Positions 47,227 through 57,240 are shown, counted from the first letter of the stretch. The stretch is 64,000 nucleotides of DNA from Flavobacteriaceae bacterium (GCA_947488595.1 CANKZI010000011.1:1-64000), one strand, 5' to 3'. The notes: generated by a model not told the origin, from the letters alone. Numbers and translations are program-made.

Positions 47227-48084
47227 CTAAAACACCGCTTCGCAATCAAAAGTTTCTTTTAATCGTACTCCTTTTTCAGTATTTTCGACAGTAATAATGG
47301 GTTGGTGCGCATCATGTTCTAAGAATAAAAAGTAATTTTTTTCGGCGGCTTCAATTAAAAACTTTGCTTTCTCGGGCAAAGTCAAAAGCGGTCGCGTGTC
47401 ATAACCCATAACATAAGGCAATGGCAAATGACCAGCGGTTGGCAATAAATCTGCCATAAAACAAATGGTTTTGTCTTGGTATTTTATTTTTGGAAGCATC
47501 ATTTTTTCGGTATGACCATCAACAAAAAAAATTCCGAAATCCAATTCTGATTTTTCTAAAAAATCGCCTTCAGGTCTTTTAATAAAATGCAACTGTCCAC
47601 TTTCTTTTATAGGTAAAAAGTTTTCAGTCAAAAACGAGGCTTTTTCACGTGGATTTGGATGGATTGCCCAATTCCAGTGGTTTTCATTGGTCCAGAATTT
47701 GGCATTTTTAAAAGCCACTTCGTAGCCCGTTTTGTCTTTGTTAGAAATAACGCTTCCACCACAGTGATCAAAATGTAAATGGGTCATAAAAACATCGGTA
47801 ATATCATTACGGTGAAAACCATATTTTTGCAATGATGCGTCAAGCGAATGATTTCCCCAAAGGGAATAATAGCTAAAAAATTTATCCGATTGTTTGTTGC
47901 CCATTCCGGTATCAATCAAAATTAATCGGTTACCATCTTCAATCAAAAGGCAGCGTGCGGCAATATCAATCAGATTATTTTGGTCTGCTGGATTGGTTTT
48001 GTTCCAGATGGTTTTAGGTACAACGCCAAACATGGCGCCACCATCAAGTTTAAAATTACCGGCTTCGATAGGGTAAAGTTTCAT
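47227..48084 (-). CDS. MBL-fold metallo-hydrolase
   Basis: 285 residues with no signal peptide. Metal motif THLHFDHCGG (HxHxDH) near residue 102, a second histidine element in FFVDGHTEKMM, and LEHDAHQP near the C-terminus. N-terminal GGAMFGVVPKTIW and LLIDTGMGN are seen in the quorum-quenching-lactonase-like branch. The substrate is unknown; lactones or other esters are possible. Divergent from the SUF cluster. Confidence 0.9.
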   Translation of the reverse strand: MKLYPIEAGNFKLDGGAMFGVVPKTIWNKTNPADQNNLIDIAARCLLIEDGNRLILIDTGMGNKQSDKFFSYYSLWGNHSLDASLQKYGFHRNDITDVFMTHLHFDHCGGSVISNKDKTGYEVAFKNAKFWTNENHWNWAIHPNPREKASFLTENFLPIKESGQLHFIKRPEGDFLEKSELDFGIFFVDGHTEKMMLPKIKYQDKTICFMADLLPTAGHLPLPYVMGYDTRPLLTLPEKAKFLIEAAEKNYFLFLEHDAHQPIITVENTEKGVRLKETFDCEAVF

Positions 48085-48210
48085 TTTTTATTTGATTAAT
48101 AATTTTGCAATTTACTAAATAGGTCGGTTTTATTCGTTGAAATCAAATTTTTCTATTCAAATATTAGTTATAAAAATGTTACAGATTATAAAAAAGAGTA
48201 TAATTTGCCG

Positions 48211-48218
48211 TATATTTG
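48211..48218 (+). promoter_or_regulatory. -7 box of the SUF cluster
   Basis: TATATTTG lies 30 bases before the sufA ATG. No clear -33 partner at standard spacing. Confidence 0.4.
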
Positions 48219-48248
48219 CCCATTATTTAGAAAAAATATAAATAAGCC

Positions 48249-48578
48249 ATGATAAAAGTTTCAGATATTGCCCGAAAAAAAATCGTTGATATGATGAGCG
48301 ATGATGGTTTTGATGCCGCACAAGATTATGTTCGTGTAGGTGTTAAATCTGGTGGTTGTTCTGGTTTATCTTACGAATTGAAATTCGATAAAGAAATCGG
48401 AGAAAACGACAAGGTTTTTGAAGACAATGATGTTAAAATTGCTGTCGAAAAAAAATCATTCCTTTATTTAGCAGGAACTGTTTTAGAATTCTCAGGCGGA
48501 TTAAATGGAAAAGGATTTGTTTTTAATAACCCAAATGCAAGTAGAACTTGTGGTTGCGGAGAATCGTTTTCTCTATAA
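48249..48578 (+). CDS. sufA: A-type Fe-S carrier (HesB/IscA/SufA)
   Basis: 109 residues that carry Fe-S clusters to apoproteins. The three conserved cysteines are visible: SGGCSGLSY (Cys37) and TCGCGESF near the C-terminus. First gene of the SUF cluster, 66 bases ahead of sufB, so named SufA by context; erpA-type function cannot be separated from sequence alone. Confidence 0.93.
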   Translation: MIKVSDIARKKIVDMMSDDGFDAAQDYVRVGVKSGGCSGLSYELKFDKEIGENDKVFEDNDVKIAVEKKSFLYLAGTVLEFSGGLNGKGFVFNNPNASRTCGCGESFSL

Positions 48579-48644
48579 TCAGAAGTAATTAAGTCGAAAA
48601 AAATCCTATGGCTTTAAGACTTTCAACCTTTTAAGACTTACAAA

Positions 48645-50093
48645 ATGTCAAAATATACGGAAGACGATTTAAAAATTGAGCTCGAAACCAAAGAATACGA
48701 ATACGGATTTTACACCGAATTAGAATCGGAAACTTTTCCTATTGGACTTAACGAAGACATTGTTCGTGCGATTTCTAAAAAGAAAGAAGAACCACAGTGG
48801 ATGACCGATTGGCGCATCGAAGCATTTCGAGCTTGGCAAGAAATGATTGAGCCAGAATGGGCTAATGTGCATTATGAAAAACCCGATTTTCAAGCGATAT
48901 CCTATTATTCGGCACCAAAATCAGTAGACCCGAATAAAACACTAGACGATGTTGATCCAGAGCTTTTAGCCATGTATAAAAAGCTAGGAATTAATGTTGA
49001 TGAACAAAAAATGATGAACAATATCGCCATGGATATTGTGGTCGATTCGGTTTCAGTAGCGACAACATTCAAAAAAACATTAAACGATAAGGGCATTATT
49101 TTTTGTTCAATATCGGATGCTATAAAAGAACATCCCGAATTAGTTCGCAAATATTTAGGAACGGTTATTCCGCAAAAAGATAACTTTTATGCCGCTTTAA
49201 ATTCGGCTGTTTTCTCTGATGGAAGTTTTTGTTACATTCCAAAAGGCGTTCGTTGCCCGATGGAACTATCCACTTATTTTCGTATCAATCAAGCAGGAAC
49301 AGGGCAATTTGAAAGAACGCTTTTAATTGCCGATGAAGGCAGTTATGTTTCCTATCTTGAAGGCTGTACCGCACCTAGTAGAGATGAAAATCAATTGCAC
49401 GCAGCTTGTGTTGAATTGATTGCCTTAGAAAATGCTGAAATAAAATATTCAACAGTTCAAAATTGGTACCCAGGCAACAAAGAAGGAAAAGGTGGTGTTT
49501 TTAATTTTGTAACCAAAAGAGGGATTTGCGAAACAAATGCCAAAATTTCTTGGACACAAGTAGAAACTGGTTCGGCCATAACTTGGAAATACCCATCGGT
49601 AATTTTAAAAGGCGATAATTCGGTTGGCGAATTTTATTCGATTGCCGTTACCAATAATTTTCAACAAGCCGATACGGGAACCAAGATGATTCACATTGGT
49701 AAAAACACAAAATCAACCATTATTTCTAAAGGAATTTCAGCAGGAAAATCGCAAAACAGTTACCGCGGATTGGTTCGAATTGGGGCCAAAGCGGATAATG
49801 CGCGAAATTTTTCGCAATGCGATTCGCTCTTGATGGGAAATAATTGTGGTGCGCATACTTTTCCGTATATCGAAAGCAAAAATACATCTGCCAAAATAGA
49901 ACACGAAGCCACTACTTCAAAAATTGGTGAAGACCAAGTTTTTTATTGCAACCAAAGAGGCATTCCAACCGAAAAAGCCATTGCGTTGATTGTGAACGGA
50001 TTTAGCAAAGAAGTCTTAAATAAATTGCCAATGGAATTTGCAGTAGAAGCACAAAAATTATTAGAAATTTCGCTTGAAGGTTCTGTAGGATAA
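48645..50093 (+). CDS. sufB: Fe-S cluster assembly protein SufB
   Basis: 482 residues; the scaffold subunit of SufBC2D on which Fe-S clusters are built. Recognised by the beta-helix core and the conserved C-terminal region ([36 protein letters not shown]) with [10 protein letters not shown]. Full length. A 215-base gap with no gene separates it from sufC. Confidence 0.97.
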   Translation: MSKYTEDDLKIELETKEYEYGFYTELESETFPIGLNEDIVRAISKKKEEPQWMTDWRIEAFRAWQEMIEPEWANVHYEKPDFQAISYYSAPKSVDPNKTLDDVDPELLAMYKKLGINVDEQKMMNNIAMDIVVDSVSVATTFKKTLNDKGIIFCSISDAIKEHPELVRKYLGTVIPQKDNFYAALNSAVFSDGSFCYIPKGVRCPMELSTYFRINQAGTGQFERTLLIADEGSYVSYLEGCTAPSRDENQLHAACVELIALENAEIKYSTVQNWYPGNKEGKGGVFNFVTKRGICETNAKISWTQVETGSAITWKYPSVILKGDNSVGEFYSIAVTNNFQQADTGTKMIHIGKNTKSTIISKGISAGKSQNSYRGLVRIGAKADNARNFSQCDSLLMGNNCGAHTFPYIESKNTSAKIEHEATTSKIGEDQVFYCNQRGIPTEKAIALIVNGFSKEVLNKLPMEFAVEAQKLLEISLEGSVG

Positions 50094-50308
50094 TTTGAGA
50101 ATGAGATAATTTGAAAATCAAAAAAAGATCAATCGAAAAAAACAAATTTATGGTTACACTTCGTAAATTTTCGGATAATTGTACAGTTGCAGATAATTTA
50201 TAGAATAAAAAACATTTCAAGCATAGTCAACAAAATAATAATAACATCAAAACTAAATTAATTATGGAATTTCTAAAATTCCAAGTTATCAAATTTCTAA
50301 ATTAAATT

Positions 50309-51061
50309 ATGTTATCAATAAAAAATTTACACGCTGCAATAGACGATAAAGCAATATTAAAAGGTATTAATCTAGAAGTAAATGCTGGAGAAGTTCACGC
50401 CATTATGGGGCCCAACGGTGCTGGAAAAAGCACATTGGCATCAATAATTGCCGGAAACGAAAATTACAATGTAACCGATGGCGTCATTCTTTTGGATGGC
50501 GAAGATATATCTGAATTGGCACCTGAAGAGCGCGCACATAAAGGCGTTTTCTTGTCATTTCAATATCCTGTAGAAATCCCAGGAGTTTCGGTTACTAATT
50601 TTATGAAAACAGCAATCAACGAAAGTCGAAAAGCGAACGGAAAAGAAGATATGCCAGCCAACGAAATGCTAAAGTTAATTCGTGAAAAATCAGAATTATT
50701 AGAAATTGATCGTAAGTTTTTATCACGCTCTTTAAACGAAGGTTTTTCTGGTGGCGAAAAAAAACGAAACGAGATTTTTCAAATGGCGATGTTAGAGCCA
50801 AAATTGGCCATTCTAGATGAAACTGATTCTGGTTTGGATATCGACGCGCTTCGAATTGTGGCCAATGGTGTCAATAAATTAAAGAGTCAAGATAACGCAG
50901 TAGTTGTAATCACGCATTACCAAAGGTTATTGGATTATATTATTCCCGATTTTGTACATGTTTTAATGGATGGTAAAATCGTAAAATCTGGTGGAAAAGA
51001 ACTCGCTTACGAATTGGAAGAAAAAGGTTATGATTGGATAAAAGCTGAATTAGAAGTTTAA
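50309..51061 (+). CDS. sufC: Fe-S cluster assembly ATPase SufC
   Basis: A 250-residue ABC-type ATPase that drives conformational change of SufBD. Walker A GPNGAGKST (about 35-43), ABC signature FSGGEKKR, Walker B LAILDETDSGLD and a switch His in VITHYQR. It is a soluble SufC-type subunit, not a transporter. Confidence 0.97.
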   Translation: MLSIKNLHAAIDDKAILKGINLEVNAGEVHAIMGPNGAGKSTLASIIAGNENYNVTDGVILLDGEDISELAPEERAHKGVFLSFQYPVEIPGVSVTNFMKTAINESRKANGKEDMPANEMLKLIREKSELLEIDRKFLSRSLNEGFSGGEKKRNEIFQMAMLEPKLAILDETDSGLDIDALRIVANGVNKLKSQDNAVVVITHYQRLLDYIIPDFVHVLMDGKIVKSGGKELAYELEEKGYDWIKAELEV

Positions 51062-51119
51062 AAAAATGTTTTAGGTTTTGCTATTCAAAATCTGAAACCT
51101 GTAAAAAAACAGGAAAACA

Positions 51120-52466
51120 ATGGAACTAAAAGAAAAACTTATATCCTCATTCATGGCTTTTGAAGAGCAAATTGATGTTCTTAACGAACTACATGATGTG
51201 CGTACTTCGGCCATAAAAAATTTCGAAAGCAAAGGATTTCCGACAAAAAAAGAGGAAGCTTGGAAATATACTTCGCTCAATTCAATACTTAAAAATGATT
51301 TTTCTGTTTTTCCAAAGCATGAAAATACTATTGAATTTGCTGAAGTAAAAAAATATTTTTTGCACGAAATAGACACCTACAAAGTCATTTTTGTAGACGG
51401 AAAGTTTTCATCATTTTTATCGGCAACAACACATGACGGCTTGGATGTTTGTTTGATGTCATCGGCATTATCAAAACCAAAATACAAGTTGGCAATAGAT
51501 GAATATTTCAATAAGATTGCCAGCAAAGACGAAACCTTAACGACTTTAAATACCGCTTTTGCAAGTGAAGGTGCTTATGTCAATATTCCGAAAAGTAAAG
51601 TTGTTGAAAAACCCATCGAAATCATTTATTTTTCGACCGGAAAAGAAAATGCGTTGCTCGTTCAACCTCGAAATTTGATAATTGTGGGCGAAAATGCACA
51701 TGTTCAAATTATTGAAAGGCACCAATCTTTAAATGAAACCCGAGCCAACGGCGAACGTAGCGAAGCTAATCCGGTACTAACCAATTCAGTTACAGAGATT
51801 TTTGCACAAAAACGTGCTATTGTAGATTATTATAAGGTCCAAAATGATTTACAATCGGCCAATTTAATTGACAATACTTATATCGCTCAAAAAGACCAAA
51901 GTCACGCTTCGGTTCACACTTTTACTTTTGGCGGAAATATCACCAGAAACAACTTGAATTTTTATCATCAAGGCGAACATATCGATTCGACTTTAAAAGG
52001 CATCACAATTATTGGCGACAAGCAACACGTTGATCATTATACTTTGGTGCAACACGCAACGCCAAACTGCGAAAGCCATCAAAATTACAAAACCATTCTA
52101 AACGACAGCGCGACAGGAGTTTTTAACGGAAAGATTTTCGTGGAAAAAGAAGCGCAAAAAACGGATGCATTTCAGCAAAATAATAATATCTTATTAAGTG
52201 ATAAAGCCACAATAAACGCAAAACCACAACTAGAAATTTTTGCCGACGATGTTAAATGTTCTCATGGTTGCACAATAGGCCAATTGGATGAAAACGCGAT
52301 GTTCTATATGCAACAACGCGGCATTCCAAAAAAAGAAGCCAAAGCATTATTGATGTACGCTTTTTCTAATGAAGTGATTGAAAGCATCAAAATACCGGAA
52401 TTAAAAAAACGAATCACTAAAATTATTGCTACCAAATTAGGAGTTAATTTGGGGTTTGATTTATAA
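51120..52466 (+). CDS. sufD: Fe-S cluster assembly protein SufD
   Basis: 448 residues; SufB paralog completing SufBC2D. The N-terminus contains KKEEAWKYTSL, the middle is the beta-helix, and the C-terminus has VKCSHGCTIGQLDENAMFYMQQRG, characteristic of SufD. It begins 58 bases after sufC and ends at a strong terminator. Confidence 0.96.
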   Translation: MELKEKLISSFMAFEEQIDVLNELHDVRTSAIKNFESKGFPTKKEEAWKYTSLNSILKNDFSVFPKHENTIEFAEVKKYFLHEIDTYKVIFVDGKFSSFLSATTHDGLDVCLMSSALSKPKYKLAIDEYFNKIASKDETLTTLNTAFASEGAYVNIPKSKVVEKPIEIIYFSTGKENALLVQPRNLIIVGENAHVQIIERHQSLNETRANGERSEANPVLTNSVTEIFAQKRAIVDYYKVQNDLQSANLIDNTYIAQKDQSHASVHTFTFGGNITRNNLNFYHQGEHIDSTLKGITIIGDKQHVDHYTLVQHATPNCESHQNYKTILNDSATGVFNGKIFVEKEAQKTDAFQQNNNILLSDKATINAKPQLEIFADDVKCSHGCTIGQLDENAMFYMQQRGIPKKEAKALLMYAFSNEVIESIKIPELKKRITKIIATKLGVNLGFDL

Positions 52467-52526
52467 AGATTTGAAGCGAATCGCTCGGGCATTTTTGCCA
52501 TCCATTTTCCCGCTTTTCGTTACAAT

Positions 52527-52559
52527 AAAAAAAGCTTTCCAACACGGAAAGCTTTTTTT
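52527..52559 (+). terminator. intrinsic terminator after sufD
   Basis: A 14-bp perfect stem (52527-52540 with 52546-52559; A7-GCTTTCC and GGAAAGC-T7) with a 5-base loop. It splits the SUF genes into at least two transcription units. Confidence 0.95.
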
Positions 52560-52615
52560 ATTTTCTCTTCAATCGGGGCTAATTAAAAGTGTAGTTTACC
52601 AAACTTCAGGTCTTT

Positions 52616-52650
52616 GCGCTCTTTGCGATTTTTACTTAGCGCTCTTTGCG
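52616..52650 (-). repeat. GCGCTCTTTGCG direct repeat overlapping a gene end
   Basis: The 12-mer GCGCTCTTTGCG occurs at 52616-52627 and 52639-52650 (23-base period), preceded by CTTTGCG. In the minus-strand view it reads CGCAAAGAGCGC. It covers the last 19 bases of the serine hydrolase gene (52632-52650), which encode its final TAKSAK tail. CGCAAAGxxCGCAAAG repeats are, from memory, common between Flavobacterium genes. Confidence 0.7.
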
Positions 52651-53981
52651 GTTATGCTACCAACAACTTCACTCAAAAACCCATTAAAATCAAATTTCTC
52701 GCTCAATCCCATTCTTACAATCACCAAGTCTTGACTCGGAAAAACCGCTACCATTTGTCCTTGATAGCCACTTGCATAATACATATCTTTGGGAACGTCT
52801 GGAAATTTTCCGCCAGCATTTAACCAAAACTGACCCCCGTATCGCCCGTTAGAAGTGTTGGTTGGAGTAGCAACAAATTGTACCCAACTTTCGTCAAAAA
52901 TCTGTTCGCCGTTCCAATTGCCTTTGTGCAAATACAGCAATCCAAATTTTGCCCAATCTCTTGTATTAGCCCAGCCGTAGGACGAACCCACAAAATTGCC
53001 AGCCATATCGGTTTCCACTAAAGCGGAGTTCATTCCGATTTTATCAAGTAATTCAGAATACCAAAAATCCAAATAAGCTTGGTGTGTTTTAAATTGTTTT
53101 CTCAAAATGCCACTCAACAAATTGGTCGTTCCTGATGAATAATTCCAACTGGCATTTGGTTTGCCAATCAATGGTTTATCGATTTGTGACTTACTCATAT
53201 CGGTTTCAATAAATAGCATTTTGGTCACATCCGAAATTTGATTATAATCTTCTTCCCATTCCAAACCAGAATTCATATTGAGCAAATTCTTTGTAGTAAT
53301 CTTGGCGCGATCATCATTTTTCCATTCGGCGATTGGCGCTGGTTTGCTTATGTCAAATTTTCCTTGCTTTTCAAGAATTCCGAAATAGGTGGCGGTCAAA
53401 CTTTTGGTCATCGACCAACCTAAAATTTTCGAATTTTTACCAAATCCAATATCGTACTTTTCGGCAATAATTTTGTCTTTATAAATTACTATTACAGAAC
53501 GCGTTCTCTTGTCTTTAATACCTTTTTTATCAAAAGCATTGGCAACGGCAGCGTTTAATCGCTCGTAATTGAGGTAAGTAAAAACTGTATCTGATTGGTC
53601 TAAATCTCCAAAAGGGAAAGGCAAAGGTTTAGATTTTAATCTTTTTGGCGTTTCATAAGGTTTCGAAACGTCGAAATCATCATTAATTAAAGTAGCTCCC
53701 AAACCTTCGCGGTAAATGGCTTTTCTTTTTTTTAATCCATAAACCGAGGCTGAGGCAAATTCATTTAAATCGTCGATGTTGTTTTTTGCCAAATCAATTA
53801 ATTTAATATCATTGTCGCCTTTTTCAATCATTTCAAGCGAACGATTGTCGATGAAATGTCCAGAAGCAACACTTTTTGCCGAAAAACCAGCAATTAAATC
53901 CAGCTTTGGGTAGACTGTATATCCGAAATAAACCAAAAATAAAAGCAAACAAACACCAAGAACTTTTAAGATTTTTTTCAT
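52632..53981 (-). CDS. beta-lactamase-fold serine hydrolase, membrane-anchored
   Basis: 449 residues of the class C beta-lactamase/esterase superfamily. N-terminal membrane helix (about 5-22, VLGVCLLLFLVYFGYTVY), then SxxK as SMTK (after LGW), the second element YSS in NYSSGTTN, and a C-terminal GxxG-type loop (ASGYQGQMVAVFP). Such proteins act as esterases, D-aminopeptidases or amide hydrolases; nothing here specifies antibiotic hydrolysis. It lies antisense between sufD and sufS, and its 3' end overlaps a repeat. Confidence 0.9.
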   Translation of the reverse strand: MKKILKVLGVCLLLFLVYFGYTVYPKLDLIAGFSAKSVASGHFIDNRSLEMIEKGDNDIKLIDLAKNNIDDLNEFASASVYGLKKRKAIYREGLGATLINDDFDVSKPYETPKRLKSKPLPFPFGDLDQSDTVFTYLNYERLNAAVANAFDKKGIKDKRTRSVIVIYKDKIIAEKYDIGFGKNSKILGWSMTKSLTATYFGILEKQGKFDISKPAPIAEWKNDDRAKITTKNLLNMNSGLEWEEDYNQISDVTKMLFIETDMSKSQIDKPLIGKPNASWNYSSGTTNLLSGILRKQFKTHQAYLDFWYSELLDKIGMNSALVETDMAGNFVGSSYGWANTRDWAKFGLLYLHKGNWNGEQIFDESWVQFVATPTNTSNGRYGGQFWLNAGGKFPDVPKDMYYASGYQGQMVAVFPSQDLVIVRMGLSEKFDFNGFLSEVVGSITAKSAK

Positions 53982-54143
53982 TTTTTAAAATAATTTCAAG
54001 CAAGTTATAAAAATTTCGTTCAAGATTAAAATAACAGTAACTTTCTGATTTAAATTACTTAAACAAAACGTAAATATTAGTGAATTCATGGCAAAAACAG
54101 TTTCCTAATGCTTACTTTTGTATTTAGAATTTTTATAAATAAG

Positions 54144-55358
54144 ATGTTAGATATAAATAAAATAAGAGCCGATTTTCCTATTCTTACGCAAAAAGTAAAC
54201 GGCAAACCATTGGTGTATTTTGACAACGGTGCCACATCGCAAAAGCCACAGATTGTGATTGATGCGATTTCGAAATATTATCAAGAAATAAACGCCAATA
54301 TCCACCGTGGTGTGCATACTTTAAGCCAATTGGCCACAGATGCCTACGAAGTTTCAAGGGCAAAAATTCAAAACCATATCCATGCGCAGTTTTCTCATGA
54401 AGTGCTTTTTACTTCGGGAACAACCCACGGTATTAATTTGGTAACCCACGGATTTGCTTCGATTTTAAAACCTTTCGATGAAGTACTCGTTTCTGCATTA
54501 GAACACCATAGCAATATTGTGCCTTGGCAAATGCTTTGCGAAAAAACGGGTGCGATTTTAAAGGTCATTCCGATGGATGACCACGGACAATTGATTTTAT
54601 CAGAATATGAGCGATTGTTGTCAGAAAAAACCAAAGTAGTGACTGTAAATCACATTTCAAATGCATTGGGAACCATTAATCCTATTGCCTATATGATAAA
54701 AAAAGCACACGAATTTGGCGCAGCGGTTTTGATAGATGGAGCACAAGCCGTTCCGCATTTGAAGCCCGATGTACAAGCTTTGGATTGCGATTTTTATGTG
54801 TTTTCTGGGCATAAAATTTGTGGCCCAACTGGTACAGGAATTTTGTACGGAAAAGAAGCGTGGTTGAACAAATTACCTCCTTATCAAGGCGGAGGCGAAA
54901 TGATTAAAGAAGTGACTTTTGCCAAAACAACCTATGCCGATTTGCCTCATAAATTTGAAGCTGGAACACCCAATATTGCTGGTGGGATTGTTTTAGGAAC
55001 TGCAATAGATTATCTCAACGCGATTGGTTTTGAAAACATCCAAAAACAAGAGATGCTACTTTTGGAATATGGGACAAAAAGATTGTTGGAAATTGAAGGA
55101 TTGAAAATTTTTGGAACCGCAAAAGAAAAAACTTCCGTAATATCATTTAACGTTGATGGAATCCATCCGTATGACATTGGAACGATAGTTGACAAGATGG
55201 GAATTGCCGTGCGAACAGGTCATCATTGCGCGCAGCCGATTATGGACTTTTTTAAAGTGCCAGGAACTGTTCGTGCTTCGTTTGCTTTTTACAATACAAT
55301 TGAAGAAATTGACTTGATGGTTGCCGCCGTGAAAAAAGCCAAAATGATGTTGTCTTAA
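54144..55358 (+). CDS. sufS: cysteine desulfurase SufS
   Basis: A 404-residue PLP enzyme that takes sulfur from cysteine for Fe-S assembly. PLP lysine in FSGHKICGPTG, the catalytic persulfide Cys in RTGHHCAQP, and N-terminal FDNGATSQKP typical of group II desulfurases. The frame reaches 54108, but ATG 54144 gives the standard start MLDINKIRADFP. It is followed by a lipoprotein gene and sufE in a tight array. Confidence 0.97.
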   Translation: MLDINKIRADFPILTQKVNGKPLVYFDNGATSQKPQIVIDAISKYYQEINANIHRGVHTLSQLATDAYEVSRAKIQNHIHAQFSHEVLFTSGTTHGINLVTHGFASILKPFDEVLVSALEHHSNIVPWQMLCEKTGAILKVIPMDDHGQLILSEYERLLSEKTKVVTVNHISNALGTINPIAYMIKKAHEFGAAVLIDGAQAVPHLKPDVQALDCDFYVFSGHKICGPTGTGILYGKEAWLNKLPPYQGGGEMIKEVTFAKTTYADLPHKFEAGTPNIAGGIVLGTAIDYLNAIGFENIQKQEMLLLEYGTKRLLEIEGLKIFGTAKEKTSVISFNVDGIHPYDIGTIVDKMGIAVRTGHHCAQPIMDFFKVPGTVRASFAFYNTIEEIDLMVAAVKKAKMMLS

Positions 55359-55369
55359 TAAATAAATTT

Positions 55370-55801
55370 ATGAAATTAATTGCCATAATTTTATGTAGTG
55401 TTTTTTTAGGAAAAGGCTGCAGTGCCACAACTCAAAATGACCTAGAAAAAGCAACTATCGAGTATGTTGCCAATACGAGAGGTTTTTATCAAAAGATTAC
55501 CATTCAGAATAAAAAATTATATGTTTCAAAAGACAGGAACGCCATCGACAAGGGAGCAGTTTCAGACATTGACGACAACTCCTGGAAAACGTTAATTGGG
55601 TATTTTGATACTTTGGATTTGGAAACATTAGCAAATCATAAAGCACCATCAGAAAAAAGATTTTATGATGGAGCAGCAATCGCAAATTTAAAAATCATTT
55701 ATAAAGACAAAACGTACATATCTGCAAGTTTTGATCACGGCAATCCGCCAGTTGCATTTGCAGCATTAGTAAATAAAATAGTATCTTTCACAAACGAATA
55801 A
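55370..55801 (+). CDS. small lipoprotein-like protein inside the SUF cluster
   Basis: 143 residues with a short hydrophobic N-terminus and a candidate lipobox Cys (LGKGC, Cys17), followed by a beta-rich acidic/basic domain (KITIQNKKLYVSKDRNA, YFDTLDLETLANHK, FDHGNPPVAF). No family recognised. It starts 11 bases after sufS and ends one base before the sufE ATG, so it is co-transcribed with them, yet as an exported protein it does not fit cytoplasmic Fe-S assembly. Confidence 0.8.
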   Translation: MKLIAIILCSVFLGKGCSATTQNDLEKATIEYVANTRGFYQKITIQNKKLYVSKDRNAIDKGAVSDIDDNSWKTLIGYFDTLDLETLANHKAPSEKRFYDGAAIANLKIIYKDKTYISASFDHGNPPVAFAALVNKIVSFTNE

Positions 55802-55802
55802 A

Positions 55803-56231
55803 ATGACGATTAAAGCAATTCAAGAAGAAATCATTGACGAATTTTCGATGTTCGAAGAACACAATTGGGACGAGCGTTACCAATATGTTATCGATTTAGG
55901 AAAAACGCTTCCTTTAATTGATGAACAATACAAAACCGAAGAAAATACAATCAAAGGCTGTCAATCCAAAGTTTGGCTTTATGGTAAAGAAGCCGACGAA
56001 AAAATTGTGTTTACCGCCGATAGTGATGCAATTTTGACCAAAGGTATTATTGCCATTTTAATTCGGACTTTTTCAAACCAAAAAGCCGCTGATATTTTAG
56101 CCGCCGACACGCATTTTATCGACAAAATAGGATTAAAAGCGCATTTGTCACCAACTCGTGCCAACGGTTTGGTTTCGATGATCAAACAAATAAAAATGTA
56201 TGCATTGGCATTTGACTCAAAAAACCAATAA
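55803..56231 (+). CDS. sufE: sulfur acceptor SufE
   Basis: 142 residues; accepts persulfide from SufS and passes it to SufB. The active Cys is in TIKGCQSKVWL (Cys51 by count), and the C-terminus has LSPTRANGLVSM, both typical. One base separates it from the lipoprotein stop. Confidence 0.96.
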   Translation: MTIKAIQEEIIDEFSMFEEHNWDERYQYVIDLGKTLPLIDEQYKTEENTIKGCQSKVWLYGKEADEKIVFTADSDAILTKGIIAILIRTFSNQKAADILAADTHFIDKIGLKAHLSPTRANGLVSMIKQIKMYALAFDSKNQ

Positions 56232-56359
56232 AAATATATTTGGTTTCATTTGACGAAAATTTTAGTTATTATAGCGTCAAGAAAATAATAGCTGTTTATG
56301 AGACCGCAGCAATAACATCGGTTGCTTATGAATAATACGACCATTAAAACCAAAAAATT

Positions 56360-56683
56360 ATGGAACAAGAAATAGATACCAATTTGCTTGGAGAAGCAAT
56401 CGTTAAAAAGTTAAAAACCATTTATGACCCAGAAATTCCCGTGGATATTTATGAACTCGGATTGATTTATGACGTAATGGTCAACACAGATTATGAAGTA
56501 AAAATTTTGATGACATTAACTTCCCCGAATTGTCCTGTGGCCGAAAGTCTTCCTAGAGAAGTTGAAGAAAAAGTACTCGCCATTGAACATGTAAAAGCTG
56601 CCGAAGTCGAAATTACTTTTGACCCGCCTTGGAGCAAAGATTTGATGAGCGAAGAAGCAAAATTAGAATTGGGAATGCTTTAA
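56360..56683 (+). CDS. DUF59/MIP18-family SUF-associated protein
   Basis: 107 residues. DPEIPVDIYELGLIYDV (about 19-35) and TSPNCPVAESLP (with the conserved Cys) define the family, which assists Fe-S cluster maturation (SufT-like). The context between sufE and DUF2480 supports this role. Confidence 0.93.
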   Translation: MEQEIDTNLLGEAIVKKLKTIYDPEIPVDIYELGLIYDVMVNTDYEVKILMTLTSPNCPVAESLPREVEEKVLAIEHVKAAEVEITFDPPWSKDLMSEEAKLELGML

Positions 56684-56707
56684 ACTACTTGATTTTAAAC
56701 TTAAAAA

Positions 56708-57217
56708 ATGGACGCAATTATAAACAAAGTGGCCAGTTCTGCACTTGAAGTTTTTGATCTTGAGGATTATTATCCAAAAGGGATTCGCACACAAATAGAT
56801 ATTGCCCAATGGCTTTTGGAAGGTTTTTTATTGAAAGAACAATACTTTCGAACTGAACTTAAAAATCACAACTGGTCGCAATACCAAGACCATTATGTTG
56901 CTGTATACTGCAGTACAGACGCAATTGTCCCAGCCTGGGCTTCTATTTTAGTTGCGGTTCATCTGTCGCCATTTGCAAAAAAAGCAGTCATTGGTAATTT
57001 GCAGGATATAGAAACCGCTTTGTACCAAGAAATTTTACTTGCTATAGATTATTCAAGATACCAAGATAAGCCAGTCATCTTAAAAGGTTGTGCCAAAAAA
57101 CCGGTTCCAGAGAGTGCTTATATAGCTGCGGTTCAGTATTTGTTGCCGTATGCAAAAAGCATTATGTACGGCGAAGCTTGTTCGGCGGTGCCTTTATTTA
57201 AAAAAATAAAAAACTAA
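56708..57217 (+). CDS. DUF2480 family protein
   Basis: 169 residues with no signal peptide. Matches in memory the Bacteroidota family DUF2480 (FDLEDYYPKGIRTQIDIAQWL; CAKKPVPESAYIAA). Conserved tyrosines, tryptophans and cysteines (Cys75, Cys142, Cys161 approximately) are notable. It is habitually found near SUF genes; function unknown. 24 bases after the DUF59 gene, probably the last gene of that unit. Confidence 0.88.
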   Translation: MDAIINKVASSALEVFDLEDYYPKGIRTQIDIAQWLLEGFLLKEQYFRTELKNHNWSQYQDHYVAVYCSTDAIVPAWASILVAVHLSPFAKKAVIGNLQDIETALYQEILLAIDYSRYQDKPVILKGCAKKPVPESAYIAAVQYLLPYAKSIMYGEACSAVPLFKKIKN

Positions 57218-57240
57218 TTTTAACGTTTTAACAGTTTTTG

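Noticed and set aside
50266..50282. Hairpin GGAATTT-CTA-AAATTCC between sufB and sufC
   Set aside because: Seven AT-rich base pairs with no T run, so not a convincing terminator; could be a processing site but nothing supports it.
52632..53981. Antibiotic-resistance beta-lactamase
   Set aside because: SxxK and YSS only define the superfamily, which is mostly esterases and peptidases; the membrane anchor and context give no support for resistance.
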